Source of the DNA: Pseudomonadota bacterium
Lineage (GTDB): Bacteria; Desulfobacterota; Syntrophorhabdia; Syntrophorhabdales; Syntrophorhabdaceae
Direction of reading: 5' to 3'
DNA length: 64,000 nucleotides
Assembly: GCA_026388315.1 (NCBI GenBank)
Contig: JAPLKA010000055.1
Location: 1 to 64,000, forward strand
Below the pieces are notes generated by a model, which worked only from the letters and a program-made list of their open reading frames with translations, did not search any database and was not told where the DNA came from. The translations under genes and the position numbers were made by a program. Below, piece by piece: positions 44,738-54,150 of this stretch (the first letter of the stretch is position 1; each line of letters opens with the position of its first letter).

Positions 44738-45913
44738 TCACCGTTTCGTCATTTTCTTGAATTCTTCCATCATTTCTTTGAATTTTGCAAAAAGTCCATA
44801 CGAATCATGGGGTCCAGGAGAGGCCTCCGGATGGTATTGGACGGAAAAAACGGGATATGCCTCATGCTCAATCCCTTCAATCGTATTGTCGTTAAGGTTA
44901 ATATGGGTGGCCCTCACGGGTTCATGTTTTATCGAGTCCATATCAACAGCAAAACCATGGTTTTCAGATGCTATATAAATTTTGCCGGTATCTAATTCTT
45001 TTATGGGCTGGTTTGCGCCCCTGTGTCCGAATTTGAGCTTGTATGTTTTTCCGCCATAGGCAAGGCCGAGTAACTGCTGGCCAAGGCAGATGCCAAATAT
45101 GGGGATTTTTCCGAGAAGCTTCTTAATTTCCCCTATTGCATACGGAATGCCTTCAGGGTCACCTGGACCGTTGGAGAGAAGCACTCCATCGCACTCCATG
45201 GCTAAAATATCATCTGCCTTTGTATGTGCTGGGACTACAGCGACGTGACAACCAACCTTCCCGAGCATCCTTAGAATGTTGAGTTTCACCCCGAAGTCCA
45301 TAACAACAACCTTTAATTGCGGATTTTGGCACCCGCAAGCGGGTACCCGGGATTGCGGATTTAAAAAACCCTGAACCCTGACCCCTGACCCTTGAATATC
45401 TTCGTCGTTGTTCCAATCATAAGGTTCCTTGCACGTTACCTCTTTTACCAGATCTATACCTACAATCCCCTTCGATGCCTTTGCCTTTTTGATAAGGCTT
45501 GTTGGGTCCAAGTCTGTTGTTGATATAATGCCCTTCATTGCCCCTTTCGCACGTATGTGTCTCGTAAGGGCGCGCGTATCGACTTCTTCAACGGCTATTA
45601 TGTTGTGTTTTATAAAGTAGTTTGCAAGGTCGTCTGTGGCCCGGTAATTACTTGTGATCCTGCTTAATTCCCTTATGATGAAACCTTCCACCTTCGGACT
45701 GCTGGATTCCACATCCTCATTATTTATTCCATAGTTGCCGATGAGCGGACAGGTCATGGTAACGATCTGTCCTTTATAAGAGGGGTCTGTCATAATCTCC
45801 TGGTAACCGGTCATACTGGTGTTGAAGACAATCTCGCCCTCTTTTTCACCCTCTATGCCGCAGCTCTTTCCTTCAAAGATTGTCCCGTCTTCAAGTGCAA
45901 TAAGCGCCTTCAT
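44738..45913 (-). CDS. carA: Carbamoyl-phosphate synthase small subunit with in-frame repeat insert
   Basis: About 391 residues. It hydrolyses glutamine and passes ammonia to CarB. The N-terminal domain (about 1-150) has FEGKSCGIEGEKEGEIVFNT; the class I glutaminase domain has IFGICLGQQLLGLAYGG with the catalytic Cys, and YHPEASPGPHDS with the catalytic His and Glu. The linker between the domains (about 178-208) holds FLNPQSRVPACGCQNPQ, encoded by a dispersed DNA repeat and a word tract. Frame is kept, so the protein is probably active. ATG 45913 follows AAGGG and overlaps the upstream gene by 4 bases. Confidence 0.95.
   Translation of the reverse strand: MKALIALEDGTIFEGKSCGIEGEKEGEIVFNTSMTGYQEIMTDPSYKGQIVTMTCPLIGNYGINNEDVESSSPKVEGFIIRELSRITSNYRATDDLANYFIKHNIIAVEEVDTRALTRHIRAKGAMKGIISTTDLDPTSLIKKAKASKGIVGIDLVKEVTCKEPYDWNNDEDIQGSGVRVQGFLNPQSRVPACGCQNPQLKVVVMDFGVKLNILRMLGKVGCHVAVVPAHTKADDILAMECDGVLLSNGPGDPEGIPYAIGEIKKLLGKIPIFGICLGQQLLGLAYGGKTYKLKFGHRGANQPIKELDTGKIYIASENHGFAVDMDSIKHEPVRATHINLNDNTIEGIEHEAYPVFSVQYHPEASPGPHDSYGLFAKFKEMMEEFKKMTKR
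45316..45397. repeat. Repeat element inserted in frame in carA (contains palindrome copy d)
   Basis: The palindrome GGGTACCCGCTTGCGGGT (reverse strand, 45329-45349) is bounded by 11-bp direct repeats ATTGCGGATTT at 45316-45326 and 45352-45362, which are 36 bases apart. It is followed by AACCCTGAACCCTGACCCCT and more of the same word. All of this is translated within carA without a stop codon. Confidence 0.8.
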
Positions 45914-46578
45914 CGTTTTCCCTTGCAGGCCTTTATGCATATGCCGCAGATATGATGACCGAGGTTCCTTTTGTTTTTAAAGTGTGTGAGCATATTGTAA
46001 CATCCTTGATGGTCAAATTCTGATGGCGCATCTTTGATTGCCCCTGCAGGGCATGTATCAATACACGCCATGCATTCACCGCAATCCCTGTCTAATGCCC
46101 TGTCAGCAATAAGCGGCATATCGGTAAGTACCGTATTATACCTTACATGGGAGCCAAAGACGGGATGAACTAAAAGGTTATTTCTGCCAATCCAACCGAT
46201 ACCTGAAATGATCCCGATATGCTTGTGTGAAATGTGCGCCTTTTGGTTTTGCCAGTCTATTAACTGGGATGCAGCAAAGGGCAGGGCTTTATACCCCTTC
46301 TTTTCAATCTCCTTGGATAAAAAATAGCCAATCATATCAAGTCTGTAATTCAACTGCCGGTAGTGATGCAGGTATAATAGATGGGGTCCGTCAATGATGG
46401 TATCCAGTATGCCCTTTGACAATACAAGGCCAAAAGATATGGCAAATGGTAACCGTTCCCTTGCTGATTCGTCCAGCCCTAAGAGTTCCCTGTCATAGCT
46501 GGACATGTCACCTGTGCCGAAGACATCGACGTCCTGAGATATGAGCCACTCTGTAGTAAACCTTTTGTTATCTTCCAC
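45910..46578 (-). CDS. QueG-like 4Fe-4S double-cluster protein
   Basis: A 222-residue protein with the iron-sulphur part of the epoxyqueuosine reductase family: CGECMACIDTCPAGAIKD (about 166-183) and HICGICIKACKGKR at the C-terminus, which together can hold two 4Fe-4S clusters. It also has SGIGWIGRNNLL. It is about 130 residues shorter than QueG and lacks the HEAT-like C-terminal domain, so it is a related reductase and not clearly QueG. It sits between mnmG and carA on the same strand and overlaps carA by 4 bases. Confidence 0.82.
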   Translation of the reverse strand: MEDNKRFTTEWLISQDVDVFGTGDMSSYDRELLGLDESARERLPFAISFGLVLSKGILDTIIDGPHLLYLHHYRQLNYRLDMIGYFLSKEIEKKGYKALPFAASQLIDWQNQKAHISHKHIGIISGIGWIGRNNLLVHPVFGSHVRYNTVLTDMPLIADRALDRDCGECMACIDTCPAGAIKDAPSEFDHQGCYNMLTHFKNKRNLGHHICGICIKACKGKR

Positions 46579-46589
46579 TGTAATCTCCG

Positions 46590-46646
46590 CTCACCGTTCA
46601 GTATTCTCCATGTTTCCCAACTCAACACTCGACACTCAACGCTGCT
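46590..46646. repeat. Degenerate word tract (ACTCAACACTCGACACTCAACG)
   Basis: The gap upstream of the QueG-like gene contains CAACTCAACACTCGACACTC followed by AACGCTGC. It is the reverse complement of the GAGTTTTGAG tract at 14645. Confidence 0.55.
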
Positions 46647-46648
46647 TT

Positions 46649-48511
46649 TCACAGCACCCCTGTTTTTTTAAAATGAATCATGAGAGCAGTAATTGCCGCG
46701 GGGGTTATGCCTGGAATCCGCGATGCCTGCCCGAGCGTGAAGGGTTTAACCTTTGTAAACCTTTCAATCACCTCTTTCGAGAGACCGGAAACATCCCCGT
46801 ACGGAATGTCAGGGGGGATTTTTGTGTCTTCAAGCTTTTTTGTCTTTTTCACCATGTCATGCTGTCTCTCAATATAGCCCCGGTATTTTACATTTAACTC
46901 CACCTGATAAGCAATATCTTCCTCGATGAAGTTAAACTGGGGATCGATCCGTTTCAGCTCGTTCACAGTCATTTCGGGTTTTTGGAGGAGTTCTTCGAGC
47001 GTTAAGGGGTTTTTAATAGTTTCAAGGCCGAGAGTCTTAAGCATCTCTTTTGTTTCTTTTGTTGGCTTCAGCCGTATCGACCTGAGTATCTCATGTGTGC
47101 TGTGAATTTTTTGTTTCTTTTCAAGAACCTTTTCATAACGTTCCTTGTGCGCAACACCCACGGCATATCCTTTTTCGGTGAGCCTCAAATCTGCGTTATC
47201 TTCTCTTAAAAACAACCTGTGTTCAGCCCTTGAAGTAAACATCCGATAGGGTTCATCAACTCCCCTTGTCACAAGGTCGTCGATCATTACACCGATGTAT
47301 GCCTCGTCTCTGTTCAGGCAGAATATATTGTCCCCTCGTACCCTCAGGGCAGCGTTGATGCCAGCCATCAAGCCCTGGGCAGCGGCCTCTTCATAGCCGG
47401 TGGTTCCGTTAATCTGGCCGGCAAGATAGAGATTTTTTATAAGCTTTGTTTCCAGGGTCGGATAAAGTTGTGTAGGATAAATAAAGTCATATTCGATGGC
47501 ATAACCGGGTCTTGTAATCTCAACATGCTCAAGGCCTGGAATACTTCTAAGCATTGCTGTCTGAATATCGAGGGGGAGACTTGTTGAAAGGCCGTTCGGA
47601 TAATATTCCATCGTATCGAGCCCTTCAGGTTCCATGAAGATGCGGTGTCGCTCCCTGTCTTTAAAGCGTACTATCTTATCTTCAATGGAGGGGCAATATC
47701 TGACTCCTGTCCCCTTGATTTTTCCCGTATAGAGTGGTGACCTGTCTAATCCTGCCAGTATCGCTTCATGGGTATTGCTGTTCGTGTAGGTGAGATAACA
47801 GGGCATGCGCCTGTTATCGATTGATGCTGTGAGAAAGGAGAATGGTTTCGGGGGATCGTCACTGTGCTGCGGTTCGAGCTTTGAAAAGTCGATTGTCTTC
47901 CCGTCCAGCCGCGGACATGTCCCGGTCTTTAAACGTCCCATATTAAAGCCCAGTTCCTTCAGACAGACAGAGAGACCCACTGACGGGGAATCCCCCATTC
48001 TCCCTGCCTCGAAATGTTCAAGCCCGATATGGATTAATCCTCTCAGAAATGTCCCGGTTGTTATTACGACGCTTTTCCCGAAGAACTTTTCTCCCCACTG
48101 CGTTTCCACACCGGTTACAGTGTCGTCGTTTACGAGAAGCTTCTCCACAATACCCTGTCGTATATGGAGGTTTTCCTGCTCTTCAAGTACTTTTTTCATT
48201 CGAAGGGCGTACTTCATTTTGTCTGCCTGGATGCGGGTTGAACGGACAGCAGGCCCCTTTTTCATGTTGAGAATACGGAACTGGATACCCGTTGCGTCGA
48301 TATTTTTTGCCATCTCACCGCCGAGGGCATCGAGTTCTTTCACGAGATGGCTTTTGCCCAGCCCTCCTATGGCAGGATTGCAGGACATGAATGCAATATG
48401 GTCTAAATTGATTGTCAGGAGGAGTGTCTTTGCCTGCATCCGGGCTGCGGCAAGCGCAGCCTCACACCCTGCATGACCTGCACCAATGACTATGACGTCG
48501 AAATTGTCCAT
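46649..48511 (-). CDS. mnmG: tRNA uridine 5-carboxymethylaminomethyl modification enzyme MnmG
   Basis: A 620-residue FAD protein that, with MnmE, modifies U34 of certain tRNAs. The FAD fold [20 protein letters not shown] (about 4-24), [20 protein letters not shown], the [23 protein letters not shown] block and the C-terminal helical MnmE-binding domain are all present. Length is typical. mnmE is not in the window. rsmG, often beside mnmG, lies 14 kb away. Confidence 0.97.
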   Translation of the reverse strand: MDNFDVIVIGAGHAGCEAALAAARMQAKTLLLTINLDHIAFMSCNPAIGGLGKSHLVKELDALGGEMAKNIDATGIQFRILNMKKGPAVRSTRIQADKMKYALRMKKVLEEQENLHIRQGIVEKLLVNDDTVTGVETQWGEKFFGKSVVITTGTFLRGLIHIGLEHFEAGRMGDSPSVGLSVCLKELGFNMGRLKTGTCPRLDGKTIDFSKLEPQHSDDPPKPFSFLTASIDNRRMPCYLTYTNSNTHEAILAGLDRSPLYTGKIKGTGVRYCPSIEDKIVRFKDRERHRIFMEPEGLDTMEYYPNGLSTSLPLDIQTAMLRSIPGLEHVEITRPGYAIEYDFIYPTQLYPTLETKLIKNLYLAGQINGTTGYEEAAAQGLMAGINAALRVRGDNIFCLNRDEAYIGVMIDDLVTRGVDEPYRMFTSRAEHRLFLREDNADLRLTEKGYAVGVAHKERYEKVLEKKQKIHSTHEILRSIRLKPTKETKEMLKTLGLETIKNPLTLEELLQKPEMTVNELKRIDPQFNFIEEDIAYQVELNVKYRGYIERQHDMVKKTKKLEDTKIPPDIPYGDVSGLSKEVIERFTKVKPFTLGQASRIPGITPAAITALMIHFKKTGVL

Positions 48512-48581
48512 GGTATTCCTGAGTTAAAACGTCTCATAGCTTACCAGAAAAACAAAGCTTATTCCACCTATTGGTGATGGC

Positions 48582-48799
48582 ACTATAAAGGATTTGTTGA
48601 AGAGGCTTAAATATAGCGCTCCTGTCAAAGAATATTAGATACCCGTCGTTCTCCTACACACAAAAAAAAGTAAAAGGCAGCAGCGGTATCTGGGAAGCAA
48701 GAATAGATGACTTCCACAGGGTAATTTTTGAAATAATAGATGACACAATTTTCTTGCGGGTTGTCGGCAATCATGACGATGTCTTGAAGAATCCATGAT
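48582..48799 (+). pseudogene. Remnant of a RelE/YafQ-type toxin gene
   Basis: The 3' part is readable as SSGIWEARIDDFHRVIFEII, then D-TIFLRVVGNHDDVLKNP and a stop at 48797-48799, a clear RelE/ParE-superfamily toxin end. Upstream, DLLKRLKYSAPVKEY lies in another frame and hits a stop, so the gene is frameshifted and has no usable start. No antitoxin gene is adjacent. It is probably non-functional. Confidence 0.65.
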
Positions 48800-48937
48800 G
48801 TATCATAAGGAAATGTTCCCTTCCACCCATCAGCTTCACATTTTTGACCCGTTCTACTGGCTCAATTCGCTCCAGGGATACATTTCCTTAACAAAAATCA
48901 CCAAGACTGGGGGATTGCCGATTTCGGATATTGGCAG

Positions 48938-49025
48938 TGATTCAGTGAATAGTCGTTAGTGAATAGTGAACAGTTAAAGACATTTTATCAAGCTCATTGT
49001 CATTACTCATTGTCATTGCTCATTC
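48938..49025. repeat. Degenerate word tract (GTGAATAGT / ATTGTCATT type)
   Basis: Two words follow one another: GTGAATAGTCGTTAGTGAAT (then AGTGAACAGTTAAAG), and TCATTGTCATTACTCATTGT (then CATTGCTCATTC). No gene is present. It leads into the nested inverted repeat at 49023. Confidence 0.65.
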
Positions 49026-49093
49026 AGCCTGCCTCTTTTCCTTTCCCCTTTCACGCAGGCTGAATGCAAGGAAGGCTGAAGGGAAAAGAGGCA
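49023..49093. repeat. Nested inverted repeats
   Basis: TTCAGCCTGC (49023-49032) pairs with GCAGGCTGAA (49055-49064), and TGCCTCTTTTCC (49030-49041) pairs with GGAAAAGAGGCA (49082-49093). The two stems overlap, so only one can form at a time. A switch or a composite of word repeats are both possible. Confidence 0.55.
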
Positions 49094-49369
49094 TGTGCGA
49101 GGCAATAGGCGAAGGGCCGTGATTCGTGATCGGTAAAATTGTCTTCTGAAGTCTCTATGTTGTTATGTATCATAACATTGGGAATAAAAGTGTCAAGATT
49201 ATTGTGATTTTTACGGGGCATGAGGGCACCCTGCACCCCTTGCGTCAATCATTTAAGACCGGAATGCGTTTTACGAAAAAATGGCCGTTACACTTATGAA
49301 TGTTGCGTTTTGAAATACAATATAAGCTGATGATTACCAGCTGAAACAAGCAAATACTTTGTTATTTCC

Positions 49370-50857
49370 TCATTTTTTCTTAAAGTATTCCGGATACAAT
49401 CGTTCTGTACACTCAGGGCAGATACTATGACTGAATTCTGCCTCCGAGTGATCTCGTACATAGACTTCTATTTGTTCCCAGTATCCCTTGTTGTTGCGTA
49501 TTCTCTTGCAGGAAGCGCAAATGGGAAGCAACCCGCTCAACGTTTTTACTTTATTAAGGGCTTCCTGGAGTTCGAGGATAAGCTTTTCCCGGTCTTCCTG
49601 TGCCCGTTTGTGCTCGGTGATGTCACGTATGGACTCGATGGCCCCGATGACATCTCCCATTTCATTACGAAGTGGGCTCGCCTTGCCCCATAGCGTTCTG
49701 CTCTGTCCGCGCACACAGGGCACGTCCGTTTCGGTATAGAGCGTGTCGCCATCCTTTTTTATGAATGAATATTTCTTTGCAATATCATCATCCCACAAAA
49801 ATAGGAAGTTCACGAGAATGGGGCGTTTCTCTCCGTAGAAGGGAATGGCGTATTCATAGTTCCCCTTGCCGAGCATCGTTTCCGCAGAAAAACCTGTCAT
49901 CTCTTCGATAGCCCTGTTCCATGAAATAATTTTGCCTTCAAGGTCTATCGCAAAGGTGGCGTCGGGAAGAAACTCGATAATGCTGGAAAGGCGGCCCTCC
50001 GATCGTTTTAATGCCTCCTCGGCCCGCTTGCGCTCAGTGATATCACGCCAGGCACAATGATACACGGCATGTCCGGAGATCTTCGTCATCTGTGCCGTCA
50101 CATGGATATTCCTGATTTCACCCTGCCGTGTACGATGCATGGTTTCAAAATCATCCTTGCCTTCACGTATAACATTCTCGATGTGTTTCAGGGTCTCTTC
50201 GGGACTTTCAACGACTTCAAAATCGGGGATACTCAACCTGGCAAATTCTTCGCGTGAATAGCCAAGCTGCCGGTGTGCCGTTTCGTTAAATTCCACGAAG
50301 TGCGCTGTAGCAGGGTCAACAATCACAATACCGTCGGGCGCATGCTCAAACAACAGGCGATAACGAGCCTGAACGTCTCTCAGTGACTCCTCGGCTTGCT
50401 TTCGGTAGGTGATGTCGCGGATAATTCCGGCTACCCCGACAATTTCGTCGGCAACAATCACGGGAAACTTATAGGTTTCATAGAACTTGTCCCCAACCGG
50501 CTCGATCGTGACCACAGTTCTCTTCTCGCGAATGGCCAGTCGATCGCTCTCCTGGCATGCGACAGCGGCCCCCTCGGGCATAAGTTCGACATCGGTCCTG
50601 CCTAGGATGTCAGCCTCCTCGCGCCCAAAGAATCTGGCATTTGCGGAGTTGACCAATTGGTAACGCAGATTAAGGTCTTTCAGAAAGAAATAATCCGGAC
50701 CGGCTTCGATGAGCAGCCGCAGTTGTTGCCGGGAGAATCTCAGTTCTTCCTCCGCCCGTTTGTGCTCGGTTTCCGATTGTTCCAGTTCCTGAATTCTCTT
50801 TTTTAAGGCAGATATCTCTTTGATCAGTTCCGGTTTTGTCCTGGATGTGTCGTTCAT
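49370..50857 (-). CDS. Multi-PAS sensor protein without kinase domain
   Basis: A 495-residue soluble protein. An N-terminal coiled coil (about 5-45) leads into three PAS domains (about 45-155, 165-280 and 290-415). The C-terminus is a short cysteine-bearing module, LLPICASCKRIRNN-GYWEQIE, then SHSICPECTERLYPEYF, that is often found at the end of PAS and receiver proteins. No HisKA, GGDEF or EAL output is present, so the output may be through protein contacts or the C-x2-C pairs may hold metal. It starts at ATG with GGGAGG 5 bases upstream. Confidence 0.88.
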   Translation of the reverse strand: MNDTSRTKPELIKEISALKKRIQELEQSETEHKRAEEELRFSRQQLRLLIEAGPDYFFLKDLNLRYQLVNSANARFFGREEADILGRTDVELMPEGAAVACQESDRLAIREKRTVVTIEPVGDKFYETYKFPVIVADEIVGVAGIIRDITYRKQAEESLRDVQARYRLLFEHAPDGIVIVDPATAHFVEFNETAHRQLGYSREEFARLSIPDFEVVESPEETLKHIENVIREGKDDFETMHRTRQGEIRNIHVTAQMTKISGHAVYHCAWRDITERKRAEEALKRSEGRLSSIIEFLPDATFAIDLEGKIISWNRAIEEMTGFSAETMLGKGNYEYAIPFYGEKRPILVNFLFLWDDDIAKKYSFIKKDGDTLYTETDVPCVRGQSRTLWGKASPLRNEMGDVIGAIESIRDITEHKRAQEDREKLILELQEALNKVKTLSGLLPICASCKRIRNNKGYWEQIEVYVRDHSEAEFSHSICPECTERLYPEYFKKK

Positions 50858-51326
50858 TAGTCCTCCCTATGGTGGTAAATAGTGCGGAAACACATTAGAC
50901 ACGAAAAATACTATCTCTTGTATGCGAAAATGTCAAACCAATAACCATGTGGGTACATGTTGCCTCCGCCAATTATATATAGAGTCGATATAGGGGTGTG
51001 CGCTTCATTATCATTATCGGATAATACCCTTATGAGGTTTAGAAGAATTCTTTATTTCAGGTCATTCATTACCGTTTGAAAGCTGCTATGAAATTTAAAA
51101 GGCTGTCTTTGTTTGTTACAGGAAGCGAGCGGCTGTGGATGTTGCCTGCCTCCATCCCATTGTCCCGTCTTCGGCAGGATTAAACCGTACGGCCTGCGAA
51201 AGGCTGTTCAACGTTCAATGTTTTTTTGATTGCCATTCACTATTCACTGTTCCGGGGGGTATTTCTATAAGTTTAATCTTGCAATTCTCGCCTGCAGGGT
51301 TTATGCTTGCATAAGAAGTAGCTGCT
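50858..51326. other. Gap without a convincing gene
   Basis: About 470 bases between the divergent PAS gene and a small plus-strand gene. It has a TTCGGCAGGATTAA sequence near 51170, related to CCTGCCTTTGGCAGGATTAA near 63608, and a GCCATTCACTATTCACTGTT word tract at 51232-51251. No promoter was assigned with confidence. Confidence 0.5.
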
Positions 51327-51521
51327 ATGTCAAGAAAAACCAAAACCATGTATCTCCAGGAGCCCTTGTTTCAAGAATTAAAACGATACATCTGCTATGT
51401 CTGTCACCGGTGGATCAAAAACGATGGACTCAATGTAGGTAATGGGATATGGCGACACGCAAAGTGCAAGCCCATGGATGTAAAATCATTGAGGGATAAA
51501 ATTATCACGAAAAGCTTGTAA
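51327..51521 (+). CDS. Small cysteine-containing protein of unknown function
   Basis: A 64-residue protein with ICYVCHRWI and IWRHAKC, a C-x2-C-H...H-x2-C pattern that could hold one zinc ion, within a basic sequence. No strong ribosome binding site is seen. It precedes the alpha/beta hydrolase gene by 26 bases on the same strand. I do not recognise the family, and it may not be expressed. Confidence 0.5.
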   Translation: MSRKTKTMYLQEPLFQELKRYICYVCHRWIKNDGLNVGNGIWRHAKCKPMDVKSLRDKIITKSL

Positions 51522-51547
51522 AACTTTCCTGTCTATATACACAAAAA

Positions 51548-52372
51548 ATGAAAAAAACAATGGTTTCTGTCGGAATAATCCTGCTGGCTTCTTATTCTTT
51601 CATTGTAGCTGCAATGTACTGGAAGCAGGACAGCATGATTTACTTTCCCGAAAGGGAGATTACGCATACCCCTCAAAATATAAATCTCCATTATGAGAAC
51701 GTCACATTTATAACAAGGGATGGTTTTACCATTTCAGGATGGTATATCCCTGCGAAGGACGAGAAAGGAACAGTCGTTTTTTGCCATGGAAATGCAGGGA
51801 ATGTATCGCATTTTCTGGAGCATATTAAGATGCTGAATGGTTTGCAGTTAAGCATCCTCGCCTTTGATTACAGGGGTTACGGGAGGAGCAATGGCGTTCC
51901 ATCTGAGGAGGGGACTTACCTTGATGCAGAGGCTGCATGGGACTATCTCGTAACTGAATATGGAAAAACTCCGCGGGACATCATAGTGGTCGGTCATTCC
52001 CTTGGGGGTGCGGTGGCAACGGAGCTTGCAATGAGGAAGAAACCCGCTGCCCTGATCGTGGAGTCGAGCTTTACCTCGTTGCCTGACCTGGCCGCAAAGT
52101 TCTACCCCTGGCTTCCCGTGAAGCTCATAGCGAAACATCAGTACGCATCGGTGAGCAAGGTCAGCTCGATACCATGCCCGAAGCTTTTTATCCACAGCCC
52201 CGATGATGAGATAGTACCCTTTGAACAGGGAAGGGTGCTTTACGAAAAGGCATCCCAGCCAAAGGAGTTTCTGCTCATAAAGGGCGGTCATAATGATGGA
52301 TTTCTCATATCAGGTAAAACATATTCGGACGGTTTGATGAAATTCTTTGAAAAATATAGTATTGTCAGGTGA
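51548..52372 (+). CDS. Membrane-anchored alpha/beta hydrolase (BEM46/YfhR-like)
   Basis: A 274-residue protein with one N-terminal membrane helix (about 5-24). The hydrolase has HGNAGN (oxyanion), FDYRGYGRSNG, the nucleophile GHSLGGAVA (about 156-164), Asp in HSPDDEIVPF and His in GGHNDG. These features fit the BEM46/ABHD13-like group of serine hydrolases. The substrate is unknown. It probably sits on the periplasmic side of the inner membrane. A small membrane protein follows 7 bases later. Confidence 0.88.
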   Translation: MKKTMVSVGIILLASYSFIVAAMYWKQDSMIYFPEREITHTPQNINLHYENVTFITRDGFTISGWYIPAKDEKGTVVFCHGNAGNVSHFLEHIKMLNGLQLSILAFDYRGYGRSNGVPSEEGTYLDAEAAWDYLVTEYGKTPRDIIVVGHSLGGAVATELAMRKKPAALIVESSFTSLPDLAAKFYPWLPVKLIAKHQYASVSKVSSIPCPKLFIHSPDDEIVPFEQGRVLYEKASQPKEFLLIKGGHNDGFLISGKTYSDGLMKFFEKYSIVR

Positions 52373-52379
52373 ATAACAT

Positions 52380-52610
52380 ATGGGTAAAAAAACGCTGAAA
52401 AAGAAAAACGCTAAAACGGTTCCAGGCAAAGCGCAACAGAAGAAAACAAACCGGATCAAGGCGACACTCCTCCTGTGTGTTGCCTTGTTTTTCTTCGCAT
52501 ACATGATCTATTCGGGTGGTTCCATTAGCAGTTTCTTCTCACTGATAATCGGACTTGTCTGCGGTCTGATAGGGGTTTTATACCTCCGGGCAGGCAAAAA
52601 AGGCCACTGA
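52380..52610 (+). CDS. Small two-helix membrane protein
   Basis: A 76-residue protein with a lysine-rich first 25 residues and two hydrophobic helices (about 28-45 and 50-68), the second with GLVCGLIGVLYLRAG. It follows the hydrolase gene by 7 bases and is probably co-transcribed with it. Family and function are not recognised. Confidence 0.7.
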   Translation: MGKKTLKKKNAKTVPGKAQQKKTNRIKATLLLCVALFFFAYMIYSGGSISSFFSLIIGLVCGLIGVLYLRAGKKGH

Positions 52611-52619
52611 GGCGAACAT

Positions 52620-52931
52620 ATGCTACAGCCAAACTCATGGACAAGAGTCCCGGGAACCTTTGAAGTTGATATATACCCCATAATCCGCAAACCCTCTATT
52701 GTATGTTCCAGCACCTCCATATTAAAAACACCGCGCCAGATGATTATCATCGATCCCGGCGGGGATGTTTCACAGATAGAGCATATCAGACGTATTGTGA
52801 TGCAGGTGCTTAGAGAAGGAGCATTGTCTGTATACATCTTTCTTACCCATTGCCATAGAGCGGTAATTGATGATATTACATATTATAATTTTGAGCTACC
52901 CTTATTAAAAGCAGACAATATGCACGTTTGA
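52620..52931 (+). pseudogene. Truncated metallo-beta-lactamase-fold protein
   Basis: A 103-residue frame. IIIDPGGDVSQIEHIRRIV and VYIFLTHCHRA are the first strands and the start of the HxHxDH motif of MBL-fold hydrolases, but the motif is broken (HCHRAVIDD) and the other metal ligands and the C-terminal two thirds are missing. A stop codon ends it at 52931 and no continuing frame was found downstream. It is probably a remnant, although a short expressed protein cannot be excluded. Confidence 0.6.
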
Positions 52932-53094
52932 AATTCTCCCGGCCTGGGCAGTAAAGGTTAGTTATCGTAAAGTTTCTTGCCCTTTATGGGTAAGTTTCAT
53001 CTTGCAATTCAGGTGTCAAGCTATTATCATATCGGAAATACAATAAACAAAAGCCGAACAATAAACACATATTGTTTCTAAAGAGGAGGGTTGT

Positions 53095-54111
53095 ATGACA
53101 AAAACGCTAACGGAAAAAAGCACAAAAACTGAAATACTGGATGCCTATAACGATCTGCTTGAAAAGATGAAAGAGCAGAAGGCTATGGATGGCAAGGCAG
53201 TCAAGAAGGAAGTTGAAGAAAAAGAGACCGTAAAGAAGGCTTCGCAGCATTCTATTGAAGGGATTGTAAAAAATCTCGCTGAACTCAAGCTGGAAATCAT
53301 AAAATCCATGGACAGCCTGGGTGAAAGGCTCATTACGGAATATAAAAAATTGACAGAGTTGCAACAGGCCATTGAGATTGAAACGAAAGCGATTGAAGAG
53401 ATGTACAGCATTAAGGCAGAGGCGGAATCACTGACGACGCTCCTTGTAGCCCAAAAGGAGAAGAAGGTTACCTTCGATGCTGAGATAGAGCAGAAGAAAA
53501 CTAATTTTGAGAATGATATGACCGAGAAAAGACTCCTGTGGAAGAAAGAGCAGGAAGAATTCGAGTTTGCAAAAAAGGAGCGGGAGACACAGATCAAAAA
53601 GGAGAGACAGCGGGAGGAAGATGACTATCTGTACAACCTCCAGCTTAAACGAAAAAAAGAGACCGATGTCTATGAGGAGAAGAAAGCCACCCTTGAAAAG
53701 GCCCTTACGGAAAAGAAAGCGGCTTTGGAGAGGGAATTTGCTGAACGTGAAGCATCTCTTTCGAGCAGAGAGGATGAATTTGAAGAGTTGAAGGCAAAGG
53801 TTGAATCGTTCCCGAAAGAACTCGAAAAGGCAATTAAGGATACAGAAAAAACCGTAACTGAAAGATTGAGTTTTACCTATAAACATGGTACGGAGCTTGC
53901 TTCGAAAGAAATAGAAGGCGAAAGGAAGCTATACCAGCAGAAGGTTGCAGCCCTTGAAGCAAAGATTAAGGAGCAGGAAGACCTGGTTAAACAATTGACT
54001 CAGAAGTCGAACGAAGCAGGCCTTCAGGTACAGAATATTGCCATCAAGGCCATAGAGGGTGCTTCATTGCAGCGCATAACAGTTGAAAGGGAGAAGGTAA
54101 AAGAAGGGTAA
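53095..54111 (+). CDS. Coiled-coil protein of unknown function
   Basis: A 338-residue, highly charged protein. After a short N-terminal segment (EILDAYNDLLEKMKEQ), residues about 60-310 form long heptad-type coiled coils rich in Glu and Lys, with a break at LSFTYKHGTELASKEIEGER. It has no signal peptide or membrane helix. GGAGGG precedes the ATG. It resembles cytoplasmic filament-like proteins only in composition; I do not recognise the family. It converges on selD with a 39-base gap. Confidence 0.78.
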   Translation: MTKTLTEKSTKTEILDAYNDLLEKMKEQKAMDGKAVKKEVEEKETVKKASQHSIEGIVKNLAELKLEIIKSMDSLGERLITEYKKLTELQQAIEIETKAIEEMYSIKAEAESLTTLLVAQKEKKVTFDAEIEQKKTNFENDMTEKRLLWKKEQEEFEFAKKERETQIKKERQREEDDYLYNLQLKRKKETDVYEEKKATLEKALTEKKAALEREFAEREASLSSREDEFEELKAKVESFPKELEKAIKDTEKTVTERLSFTYKHGTELASKEIEGERKLYQQKVAALEAKIKEQEDLVKQLTQKSNEAGLQVQNIAIKAIEGASLQRITVEREKVKEG

Positions 54112-54150
54112 CGAAAGAAAGGTGAAAGGTGGAAGGGAAAAGGTACAACT

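Noticed and set aside
52929-52931. TGA ending the MBL-fold frame considered as a second Sec codon
   Set aside because: No homologous Cys position is known there and the sequence after it does not continue an MBL domain.
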